From contig CALVDQ010000002.1 in NCBI GenBank assembly GCA_944326325.1, positions 1 to 64,000 of the forward strand: 64,000 nt of DNA, written 5' to 3'. The number at the start of each line of letters is the position of its first letter. Positions within the stretch are counted from its first letter, which is position 1. This document shows, piece by piece, positions 35,610-43,396 of this stretch. This DNA comes from an uncultured Bacteroidales bacterium (lineage in GTDB: Bacteria > Bacteroidota > Bacteroidia > Bacteroidales > UBA932). A program made the translations under genes and the position numbers. The notes under the pieces are model-generated. The model was not told the DNA's origin and made no database searches. It saw nothing but the letters and a program-made list of their open reading frames with translations.

Positions 35610-37292
35610 ATGAAAGCGATTACGGATTTTTACCCTAAATTCTTCAATACCCTGAAGAACTATTCCAGAGAGAAGTTTCTGAAAGACCTGATGGCCGGGG
35701 TCATCGTTGGCATCGTGGCGTTGCCGCTGGCGATAGCTTTCGGTATCTCGTCTGGCGTATCTCCGGAAAAAGGCCTCATAACGGCGATCATCGGAGGTTT
35801 CATCGTCTCGTTCCTCGGAGGGAACACGGTCCAGATCGGAGGCCCGACGGGTGCCTTCATCGTCATCGTCTACGGTATCATACAGACATACGGACTGGAA
35901 GGCCTTGCAATAGCTACATTCATGGCAGGACTGATACTCGTCCTGATGGGCTGTTTCCGTCTGGGCAGCATAATCAAGTTCATCCCTTACCCGATAGTGG
36001 TGGGGTTCACGAGCGGTATCGCCCTTACGATCTTCGCGACCCAGGTGAAGGACCTGCTCGGGCTGGGCGTGGAGAATGTCCCTGCGGATTTCATATCGAA
36101 ATGGATAGTGTATTTCCAGAATATCGGGACAATAAACCCGTGGGCTCTGGGGATCGGGGTCATGAGCATACTGGTCATAGCGTTTGCCCCGAGGATATCG
36201 AACAGGATTCCGGGCTCGCTCCTTGCCATAGTGCTGATGACGCTTGTCGTATGGATTCTCCGCCGGTATTTCGGTGTAGACTGCATAGAGACCATAGGGG
36301 ACCGTTTCGACATAGCCGGTTCCGTGCCGCGGCCGGCTCCGCTGAAAATCGATTTCGGGACAATCAACGAGCTCCTTTCCCCGGCGTTTACCATTGCCGT
36401 GCTCGGGGCCATAGAGTCCCTGCTTTCAGCTACTGTAGCTGACGGTGTCACGGGAGACCGGACCGGCTCGAATACGGAACTTATCGCACAGGGCGCAGCG
36501 AATATCGTAGTGCCTTTCTTCGGGGGGATTCCCGTAACCGGAGCCATAGCGCGTACCATGACGAATATCAACAACGGAGGCAGGACACCGGTGGCCGGCA
36601 TGATCCACGCCGTGGTCCTTCTCCTTATATTTCTTTTCCTGATGCCGCTGATAAGGCTTGTGCCGATGGCGTGCCTGGCAGGTGTGCTGACGGTGGTGGC
36701 ATACAACATGAGCGGATGGAGGACAGTGCGTTCGATGCTGAAGAACCCTAAGTCGGATGTTTCCGTGCTGGTAATCACGTTCCTTCTTACAGTAGTCTTC
36801 AACCTTACCATCGCCATCGAGATAGGCCTGATTCTCGCCGTCGTTCTTTTCATAAGGCGTATGGCCGAGACTACGAAAATCTCGGTTTTCCATGACGAGC
36901 TGGACCTTGCCCACGACACCGAATCCAATGCCCATGAGATTCTCAAGGTGTCCGCAGGCGTGGAAATATACGAGATCGAAGGGCCTTTCTTCTTCGGGGT
37001 CGCTACGAAATTCGACGATGTCATGCGCGGTATGTCCGACCGGCCCAAGGTGCGTATCATCCGTATGCGCAGGGTACCGTTCATCGATTCCACCGCCCTG
37101 CACAATCTCGAGATCCTGATTTCGTCTTCAAGGAAGGAGAACATCCACATCATCCTGTCAGGTGTCAACCCGAGAGTGCGGGCTACCCTGGAGAAGGCCG
37201 GAATCGGCACCCTTGTCGGGAATGAGAATATCTGCGACCACATCAGCAAGGCCGTTGTCCGTGCCAATGCCCTTGCAGGGGACATGGCATGA
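35610..37292 (+). CDS. SulP-family anion permease with STAS domain
   Basis: From ATG 35610 the protein has 560 residues with about 12-14 membrane helices: FLKDLMAGVIVGIVALPLAI, PEKGLITAIIGGFIVSFLGG and GGPTGAFIV are SulP signatures. The C-terminal about 110 residues form a STAS domain (FFFGVATKFDDVM, VRIIRMRRVPFIDSTALHNL). It probably imports sulfate or another anion; its divergent neighbour is a sulfatase, in line with sulfate recovery. A TTG-start extension at 35589 is possible but less likely. Confidence 0.92.
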   Translation: MKAITDFYPKFFNTLKNYSREKFLKDLMAGVIVGIVALPLAIAFGISSGVSPEKGLITAIIGGFIVSFLGGNTVQIGGPTGAFIVIVYGIIQTYGLEGLAIATFMAGLILVLMGCFRLGSIIKFIPYPIVVGFTSGIALTIFATQVKDLLGLGVENVPADFISKWIVYFQNIGTINPWALGIGVMSILVIAFAPRISNRIPGSLLAIVLMTLVVWILRRYFGVDCIETIGDRFDIAGSVPRPAPLKIDFGTINELLSPAFTIAVLGAIESLLSATVADGVTGDRTGSNTELIAQGAANIVVPFFGGIPVTGAIARTMTNINNGGRTPVAGMIHAVVLLLIFLFLMPLIRLVPMACLAGVLTVVAYNMSGWRTVRSMLKNPKSDVSVLVITFLLTVVFNLTIAIEIGLILAVVLFIRRMAETTKISVFHDELDLAHDTESNAHEILKVSAGVEIYEIEGPFFFGVATKFDDVMRGMSDRPKVRIIRMRRVPFIDSTALHNLEILISSSRKENIHIILSGVNPRVRATLEKAGIGTLVGNENICDHISKAVVRANALAGDMA

Positions 37293-37311
37293 CGCCGGGG
37301 TTGTCAAATAC

Positions 37312-37344
37312 TTTTGTTCTATCCTGGTTTTTTTTGTAACTTTC
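37312..37344 (+). promoter_or_regulatory. Putative promoter of the MFS-glucokinase pair
   Basis: TTTTG (37312-37316), 20-nt spacer, TAACTTTC (37337-37344; one mismatch at the last base). The leader would be about 80 nt to the ATG at 37430. Confidence 0.4.
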
Positions 37345-37429
37345 GGCAATTTTAGGCGGAAACGATAGGGATTCCGTATAAAATTACCTCGTAACTAATT
37401 CGTAATTATAATATTAAAATTCAGTAACA

Positions 37430-38701
37430 ATGAACAAGAAAGGAAATGTCCTTGCGATTGCGATCATGTTCTTCCTTTTTGCAATGATCTCGTTCGTGAC
37501 AGGACTTCAGAACCCTATGGGGGTCATCGTCAAGGCTCAGTTCGGAGCGTCTAATGCAATGTCCCAGCTCGGCAATCTCGCAAATTTCATCGCGTACGCG
37601 TTCATGGGGCTGCCAGCCGGATTCATTCTCAAGAAATACGGTTACAAGGTCACGTCGCTGATAGCTGTGGCTGTCGGTTTCATCGGGGTGGGTATATCGT
37701 TCCTGTCCGGTGTTGCGGAGAGTTTCGGGGTGTACCTTACCGGAGCTTTCGTGTCGGGATTCTCGATGTGTATGCTCAATACTGTAGTCAACCCTATGCT
37801 GAACACCCTCGGGGGCGGTGGAAACAAGGGTAACCAGCTCATCCAGCTCGGAGGTTCGCTGAACTCCCTTGCGGCTACCATAATCCCTGTCCTGGTCGGC
37901 TATCTCATCGGGGACGCCGCCAGCGCGACCATATCGGATGCCAACCCTGCGCTGTTCATCGCTATGGGTATCTTTGCGCTTGCGTTCATCATCATCCTCT
38001 TCTCCTACATTCCTGAACCGGAACTCGAGGCTGCAAAGGCAAATCCTGCCGTGAAGAGCGAGAGCACGATGCAGAGCATCAAGGGTGCGCTTTCATACCG
38101 TCACTTCGTCTTCGGTATCATCGCCATCTTCGTGTATGTGGGCGTCGAGGTAGGAATCCCTAACATCGCCAACATCTACATGACTTCGCACATGGGCATA
38201 ACCGCCGGTGTTGCAGGTACCGTGGTCGGGATGTACTGGCTGCTCATGCTTGTCGGACGTCTGGTCGGAGGCGCAATAGGCAGCAAGGTATCCAGCCGCA
38301 CCATGATGATATGCGTGACCTCTGTAGCCATATGCTTCCTCCTCCTGGGGATGTTCCTCCCGGAAAAGATGGTGGAATTCCCTGCATTCAAGGACCTCAG
38401 GTTCACCCTTGAGGAAATTCCTCTCGGAGTGGTATTCTTCGTGCTCTGCGGTCTCTGCACCTCTGTGATGTGGGGCAGCATTTTCAACCTTGCGGTCGAG
38501 GGGCTCGGCAAATACACCTCCATTGCTTCCGGGCTGTTCATGGTGATGGTCTGCGGCGGCGGTATCATTCCTTGGATTCAGGGTGCCGTGGCCGATGTCT
38601 TCGGGTACATAGAGAGCTACTGGGTGCTTGTAGTGGCAGTGGCCTACATGCTGTTCTTCGCCCTCTGGGGCTCGAAGCCGTCAAAGAAGGCCGAGATATA
38701 G
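37430..38701 (+). CDS. Sugar MFS transporter (FucP/GluP type)
   Basis: The 423-residue proton-coupled sugar importer has 12 helices, with FFLFAMISFVTGLQNPMGVI at the start and MPLPAGFILKKYGYK-like MGLPAGFILKKYGYKV in the first cytosolic loop, matching the FucP/GluP family of glucose/galactose or fucose permeases. The following glucokinase (46-nt gap) suggests that the sugar is glucose or a close hexose. The leader is AT-rich with a plausible promoter. Confidence 0.9.
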   Translation: MNKKGNVLAIAIMFFLFAMISFVTGLQNPMGVIVKAQFGASNAMSQLGNLANFIAYAFMGLPAGFILKKYGYKVTSLIAVAVGFIGVGISFLSGVAESFGVYLTGAFVSGFSMCMLNTVVNPMLNTLGGGGNKGNQLIQLGGSLNSLAATIIPVLVGYLIGDAASATISDANPALFIAMGIFALAFIIILFSYIPEPELEAAKANPAVKSESTMQSIKGALSYRHFVFGIIAIFVYVGVEVGIPNIANIYMTSHMGITAGVAGTVVGMYWLLMLVGRLVGGAIGSKVSSRTMMICVTSVAICFLLLGMFLPEKMVEFPAFKDLRFTLEEIPLGVVFFVLCGLCTSVMWGSIFNLAVEGLGKYTSIASGLFMVMVCGGGIIPWIQGAVADVFGYIESYWVLVVAVAYMLFFALWGSKPSKKAEI

Positions 38702-38746
38702 GAACTGCCTGCTGTTCGGTAACAAACGTAAATCATTCAGGAAATT

Positions 38747-39724
38747 ATGATTGATACAAACATGATAGACAAGCCCTACGTAGTGGGCATCGACATAGGG
38801 GGACAGACTACCAAGATGGGGATTGTGGACATGCGCGGGCAGGTCCTGACACAGACTGTCATACGTACGGACACGCATACGGAGGTGGAGCCATACGTGG
38901 ACGATGTGGCCGAGGCCCTGGACAAGATAATCAAGGAGTCCGGCTCGGAAGGGAAGATCCGCGGGATAGGCATAGGCGCGCCTAATGCGAACTATTATAC
39001 CGGAACCATCGAGAATGCCGTGAACATATCCTGGGGAGGCAGCAAGTCCATACCGTTTGCCGATCTGCTCAGCGCAAGGACAGGAGGGCTGAAGGTCGCC
39101 CTGACCAATGACGCCAATGCCGCCGCCGTGGGGGAGATGACCTACGGGGCAGCGAGGGGAATGAAGAATTTCATCATGATAACTCTTGGAACAGGTGTCG
39201 GCAGCGGCATCGTCATCAATGGGGAAGTGGTTTACGGACATGACGGTTTTGCCGGCGAACTCGGCCATACCTGCGCTGTAAGGAACAACGGCCGTTTGTG
39301 CAACTGCGGAAAGACCGGCTGTCTCGAGACCTACTGTTCTGCTATCGGTGTCGCCCGGACTGCCAGGGAATGGCTGACTCTCAGCGACGAGCCTTCAGTA
39401 TTGAGAAGTCTTGACAACATCACTTCGAAGGATGTCTACGAGGCTGCAAAGGAAGGAGACCGGCTCGCGTTGAAGATTTTCGAGTTCACAGGAAAGATGC
39501 TCGGCCAGTCCTTTGCCGATTTCGTGGCATTCAGCGCACCTGAGGCCATTGTCCTCTTCGGCGGACTTGCCCGTGCAAAGGAATATCTGTATCAGCCGAT
39601 CCTCGACTCGATGAATGCCAATGTGCTTCCTCTGTGGCGTGACAAGATAAAGATAGTCTTTTCCCAGCTGAAGGAGTCCGATGCTGCGATATTGGGAGCT
39701 TCCGCCCTTGCATGGGAGCTTTGA
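38747..39724 (+). CDS. ROK-family glucokinase
   Basis: The 325-residue enzyme phosphorylates a hexose, most likely glucose. It has the N-terminal phosphate motif VVGIDIGGQTTKMGIVD (Gln in place of the usual Thr), IGIGAPN, TNDANAAAVGE with the catalytic Asp, GTGVGSGIVINGEVVYG, and the zinc-binding LCNCGKTGCLETYCSA. It follows the MFS sugar importer and probably traps its substrate. An in-frame ATG at 38762 (MIDKPYV) is the likelier start of the conserved core. Confidence 0.9.
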   Translation: MIDTNMIDKPYVVGIDIGGQTTKMGIVDMRGQVLTQTVIRTDTHTEVEPYVDDVAEALDKIIKESGSEGKIRGIGIGAPNANYYTGTIENAVNISWGGSKSIPFADLLSARTGGLKVALTNDANAAAVGEMTYGAARGMKNFIMITLGTGVGSGIVINGEVVYGHDGFAGELGHTCAVRNNGRLCNCGKTGCLETYCSAIGVARTAREWLTLSDEPSVLRSLDNITSKDVYEAAKEGDRLALKIFEFTGKMLGQSFADFVAFSAPEAIVLFGGLARAKEYLYQPILDSMNANVLPLWRDKIKIVFSQLKESDAAILGASALAWEL

Positions 39725-39799
39725 CGTACGGGCCTGGCTCCGTGCACTTGTTCCTGATGGAAGTGAACGGCCGGACCGTGCGGAATAATTGCGGAAAAA
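39725..39799. other. Short intergenic spacer after the glucokinase gene
   Basis: No gene, promoter or terminator recognised. It is the upstream flank of the trpA remnant; a stop TGA at 39764-39766 closes the remnant's frame on the left. Confidence 0.6.
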
Positions 39800-39937
39800 A
39801 CGAACAACTGTTTTGAATATTTCCGCAGGATAGCCGGGATGGGCCTCCGTAACCCGAGGATGATAGGCTTCGGGATATCCAGTCAACGGACCTGGCAGGC
39901 GGCTGCGGAGAATGCGTCCGGCGGAATAGTAGGAAGA

Positions 39938-40085
39938 GGGTGACCCAAAAGAGATTTTGTGTCACCCTCAAACGTCTTTCTTCGAAAGACTGGACCCATC
40001 CTAACCCCCTGCACCCCCTATTAGGGGGATCTCGCACCTACCCGGTGCGGTCCCTACGGGACTTTTTTTGGGCTTTCGGGTCACC
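39938..40085 (+). mobile_element. MITE-like palindromic element in the trpA remnant; contains hairpin repeat copy 3
   Basis: The ends GGTGACCCAAAAG (39939-39951) and CTTTCGGGTCACC (40073-40085) are inverted copies, 12 of 13 matching. Inside lie the same order of hairpins as at 11309-11391: GGGTGACCC/TCACCCTC, then GTCTTTC/GAAAGAC, then CTGGACCCATCCTAACCCC. Further stems follow: CCCCCTATTAGGGGG, GCACC/GGTGC and GTCCC/GGGAC. It has no coding capacity. Either a small non-autonomous mobile element or a repeated structured element; no target duplication was identified with certainty. Confidence 0.55.
40050..40069 (+). terminator. Intrinsic terminator inside the palindromic element
   Basis: GTCCC (40050-40054), TAC loop, GGGAC (40058-40062), then seven T. 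A short but classical plus-strand terminator that ends transcription of the glucokinase operon before the facing PUL 2. Confidence 0.65.
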
Positions 40086-40160
40086 TTCTTCCGGTGACGC
40101 TGACAAGGCTGTCAGGAGATTGAAGACGCTGCTTTACGGCCCGTCCGCTTTTCCGGACGG

Positions 40161-42146
40161 CTACATGTTGTAGACTGAGCCCTCGAGAGAGAGACTGTCG
40201 GGAAGGGAGGCGTTCCAGAGGTCCGGGATGGCTCCGTGTCCCCGGCAGTTGCGTGGCATCCTGCTGTAAGGGAGGGCAGTCCCGCTATGTATGTCATACA
40301 GGACCTTGGCTGTCTCCGCCATGGCTTCAACCTGCTCCCTGTACGGCCGGTCTGTCACATCCACGAGCCCGCAGTTGTAGTTCTCCCCGTCGAAACGGCC
40401 GGATATGTCCTGGTCCGCCCACTGGAAGTAGCCTGTCCCTATCAGGGACGGATGGGCGTATGCATGTTCAGTATAGTATCTGTATGCTACGCCTCTCTGT
40501 TCCTGGCTTTCCACCTGCCACAGGGACTGGGCATATCCCCTGTCGACTGTCCCGAAATGGTATTCACCTATTATCAGGGGCCTGTCTATCAGGTCCTTTA
40601 CCTTGTCCATCATCTCTGTGCGCGGCAGCAGGTCGTAGCAGTTGAAGCTGAACACGTCGAAGACATCGCAGGCAGAAAGCACCTCGTCCGGAAGGGTAAG
40701 AGGGTCCCCGAACCTTATGCCGAGGTTGAGGTGTTCAGGGTCATATTTCCTGATGATATCGTCCGTGAGGACCAGGTATTCCCTGAATGTCTTGTAGATG
40801 AATTCCTTGCGGGAGGCCGGGCTGTCCCCGTTCTCCTTCAGGTACTTCTCCAGGGCAGTCTTGACAGGCCGTTCTTCCCCTTCGAGGATGAGGCTGCAGA
40901 GCCTTTCCTCCTGGTTTATCCAGGCCGGTTCGTTCCCTATGAAATAGCCTATCAGCCAAGGGTTTCCCACATATTTCCCGGTCTGCCTGCTGATGGATTC
41001 CTCGAGTTTCTCCCGGATGTCAGGGGCATAGATGTCACACAGCCCCATGAGCTCGGGCGAGAGCCCCATCCCGTACAGCTGGTGCAGGAAGGCCTTGCGC
41101 CCGGAATCCTTGACTATGTCCGAAGACCAGTTGGCTATGGTGTTCAGTCCCCATCTGTCCATCCTCCTTATCACCATGTCAAGGGCCTTCTCCCTGTAGT
41201 CCTCCCCGTATCTCCTGTACAGGTTCCAGAGACCGAATGACGTTCCGCTGTCCCCGTGCCGGTCCGCGAGCCCCATTTTACTGGCCAGGTCGGCAGGCGG
41301 CAGTTCCGCGAACATCCCGGGCCTCTTGTCGTATGCCCTTATGGAGCCTCCGCACGATATATCCACGCAGTCCACCCCTACGGACAGGAAAAGATAGCCT
41401 TCAGGGTCTATGAACCACCATCTGCCGTCTATCTTCCCGGTACGGAAATAGCCGGTGCCCTCCACCTGTTTCTGCCTGTAACCCCCGTATTTCGAGTAGT
41501 TGCAGGCCCCGGTACCGGCCGGCTCGGCTTCTTCCGCTCTCCAGCAGGCTTCCAGTTCTTCCAGGCTGTGCACCTTTTCAGGGTAATCCACCAGGTTGCT
41601 CTGCCCGAACTTGTCCACGGCAGGCTTCCTGCAGAGGTAGGCGTCCCCCGGATCATCCTTGCTCAAGGTGATGTCCCTGATTTCCAGGACGGCATCCCCG
41701 ATGGCCCGTCTCATCCGGAACCCTACGGAATCCACTCCGTGCATAGGCCCTCTCCTGCCCCCGAGGTTTATCCATCCGGTGTAGCGGGCGTGGTTGTTCG
41801 TGGCCGCGAGGTCGGCTGCGGGGGCCGGCGGCAGCGTGAAGTATTCCATAGGGATGGCTATCCTGTTCCAGGCGTTCGGGACGTAGCACATTACCCGGAG
41901 CTCATTGTACCCGTTGTCGGTGGTGAAGCCCACCTGGAAGCGCTGGGCGGTGTTTATCCTGTACTCCAGGACCACGAACCCGTACCCGTCCCAGTTTTCA
42001 GGAAGGTCCGGGTTTATGTCCTTGAGGGCGAACTTCTCCCCGGAAACCTCCAGGGAGCCGTCGAAATGTACGGTATGCACACCCCGCCCGCACCCGTAAA
42101 GCACGAGAGCGGCGGAGAAAAGCAGGGGAAAAAGAATCCTTCTCAT
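40161..42146 (-). CDS. Secreted lipoprotein glycoside hydrolase, GH50-like (clan GH-A)
   Basis: The 661-residue protein has a lipobox (LYGC), an N-terminal carbohydrate-binding-like beta domain (about 25-170) and a TIM barrel resembling GH50 beta-agarases: RWWFIDPEGYLFLSVGVDCV, with the proton donor region YFIGNEPAW and the nucleophile region LIIGEYHFG. The natural substrate is unknown; GH50-type activity on agar is not implied outside marine bacteria. It overlaps the upstream GH5 gene by ATGA and is the last gene of PUL 2. Confidence 0.75.
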   Translation of the reverse strand: MRRILFPLLFSAALVLYGCGRGVHTVHFDGSLEVSGEKFALKDINPDLPENWDGYGFVVLEYRINTAQRFQVGFTTDNGYNELRVMCYVPNAWNRIAIPMEYFTLPPAPAADLAATNNHARYTGWINLGGRRGPMHGVDSVGFRMRRAIGDAVLEIRDITLSKDDPGDAYLCRKPAVDKFGQSNLVDYPEKVHSLEELEACWRAEEAEPAGTGACNYSKYGGYRQKQVEGTGYFRTGKIDGRWWFIDPEGYLFLSVGVDCVDISCGGSIRAYDKRPGMFAELPPADLASKMGLADRHGDSGTSFGLWNLYRRYGEDYREKALDMVIRRMDRWGLNTIANWSSDIVKDSGRKAFLHQLYGMGLSPELMGLCDIYAPDIREKLEESISRQTGKYVGNPWLIGYFIGNEPAWINQEERLCSLILEGEERPVKTALEKYLKENGDSPASRKEFIYKTFREYLVLTDDIIRKYDPEHLNLGIRFGDPLTLPDEVLSACDVFDVFSFNCYDLLPRTEMMDKVKDLIDRPLIIGEYHFGTVDRGYAQSLWQVESQEQRGVAYRYYTEHAYAHPSLIGTGYFQWADQDISGRFDGENYNCGLVDVTDRPYREQVEAMAETAKVLYDIHSGTALPYSRMPRNCRGHGAIPDLWNASLPDSLSLEGSVYNM

Positions 42147-43378
42147 GGCAGGAGCATTGAATCCACGTAGTCATCCAGGGTATGGCAGTTCTCGAACCTT
42201 ATGTTTTCGGTGAACTCGCACATGGCCTTCCAGGCGGCTTCCTGGTCTGGACGGGCAGCCCGTATCGCAGCAAAGTCCTTCCTGTCGGATTCGGCGAACC
42301 TGACGACAAGCTCATCCCAGCCTTCCGGCACGTCGAAGGCCCTCATGCATTCGATATCCCTTTTCTTGTATGGCCAGAATGTATAGCCTATGTTGTTCTC
42401 CTGCATGACCCGGCTGTATGTCTCCTGCCATTCACAGGTGTTGTGCCCTATTTCGCCCATATACATCGGGAGCCCGGTACTGTCCCTGAACTCTATATAT
42501 TCGCGGATGCCTTCCTCCCCGGCCTCTCCTCCGTACCGGTGGCAGGTAAGCATCATGTTGTCATCGAACTGCCAGTCGGTCACGGGCTTGAAGTTGGTGT
42601 TCCACTGCGGGGCGCCGAGGATGATGATATGGTTGGTGTCGACCTGCCGTATGCGCGCCACCGCTTCCCTGCATACCGGGAGGAACCTGGAGTTGAGGTC
42701 GTCCATATTCTCGAAATACGGGGCGACGGGCTCGTTCATCAGCTCGTACCCGAGGATTGTCGTCTCGTCCTTGTAGTGGCTGGCAATCCTGACCCAGATG
42801 TCATAGAAGAGCTCCTGGCTTGCGGTACTTTCGAAAAGCCACGGGTAGCCGTAGCTGTCATCTATGTTGTCACCGGTCTGTCCGCCGGGTGCGTCGTGCA
42901 TGTCGAGTATTACCTTCAGCCCGGCCTCGCGGCACCATACGACAGCGGAGTCTATCCTTTCAAACCCGTCCTGGCCCGAAGTCAGGCCCATGTAGTCCTC
43001 ATCTGTGAACAGCCTGTAGTTGAACGGAATACGGATGGTGTTGGCACCGCAGGAGGCGATGAAGTCGATGTCGGCCCTGGTTACATAGTTGTCCTTGAAC
43101 CTTTTCCAGAATTCGGCCGTCCTGTCCGGTCCCACGAGCTCGCAGAACATGGTGTTGATGAGCCTGGCGGAGCTAGCACGTCCGAACCCGAACATGTAGC
43201 CTTCCGGATTCAGCCAGCAGCCGAGGTTTGTGCCCTTGATGAAGAACTTGCTCCCGTCAGGCGCTACCAGGTCTTTCCCGCTTACGCGGATGAAGTCATT
43301 TTCAGATGGGGTCCCGGTATTCCCCGTGCAGGCGGCCATACCCAGGACCAATGCGATTAAGCCTATGATTCTTTTCAT
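42143..43378 (-). CDS. GH5-family glycanase (lipoprotein)
   Basis: The 411-residue enzyme has a lipobox (MAAC) and a GH5 barrel: NTIRIPFNYRLF, VILDMHDAPGGQ, the acid/base GYELMNEP and the nucleophile MYMGEIGHN. GH5 enzymes cleave beta-linked hexans such as beta-glucans and mannans; the subfamily is not evident. It lies 18 nt after SusD of PUL 2 and overlaps the following GH50-like gene by 4 nt, so the two enzymes likely act together. Confidence 0.92.
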   Translation of the reverse strand: MKRIIGLIALVLGMAACTGNTGTPSENDFIRVSGKDLVAPDGSKFFIKGTNLGCWLNPEGYMFGFGRASSARLINTMFCELVGPDRTAEFWKRFKDNYVTRADIDFIASCGANTIRIPFNYRLFTDEDYMGLTSGQDGFERIDSAVVWCREAGLKVILDMHDAPGGQTGDNIDDSYGYPWLFESTASQELFYDIWVRIASHYKDETTILGYELMNEPVAPYFENMDDLNSRFLPVCREAVARIRQVDTNHIIILGAPQWNTNFKPVTDWQFDDNMMLTCHRYGGEAGEEGIREYIEFRDSTGLPMYMGEIGHNTCEWQETYSRVMQENNIGYTFWPYKKRDIECMRAFDVPEGWDELVVRFAESDRKDFAAIRAARPDQEAAWKAMCEFTENIRFENCHTLDDYVDSMLLP

Positions 43379-43396
43379 GAACTGTATCGTCTCATT

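Larger units (their letters stand above)
39800..40173 (+). pseudogene. trpA: trpA (tryptophan synthase alpha) remnant split by a palindromic element
   Basis: The frame from 39806 reads [36 protein letters not shown] and SGGIVGRG, then stops at TGA 39941. This is the C-terminal part of TrpA (EYFRRI, GFGIS, GA-I-G). After 40081 the same frame continues as SPSSGDADKAVRRLKTLLYG and ends at TAG 40171-40173, like the TrpA C-terminal helix. Removing 39941-40080 (140 nt) restores one open frame. The N-terminal two thirds of TrpA and the rest of the trp operon are missing. I infer a decayed fragment later hit by an insertion. Confidence 0.7.

Noticed and set aside
35987..37285. Minus-strand ORF of 432 aa
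   Set aside because: Antisense to the SulP permease gene; no homology features.
40161..42146. Agarase assignment for the GH50-like gene
   Set aside because: The barrel motifs resemble GH50, but no substrate evidence is present, so only the fold-level call is kept.
41256..42170. Plus-strand ORF of 304 aa
   Set aside because: Lies antisense to a well supported glycosidase gene; composition of its translation is Pro/Arg/Val-rich as in shadow frames of high-GC genes.
42182..43360. Plus-strand ORF of 392 aa
   Set aside because: Exact antisense shadow of the GH5 gene, with no recognised domain.
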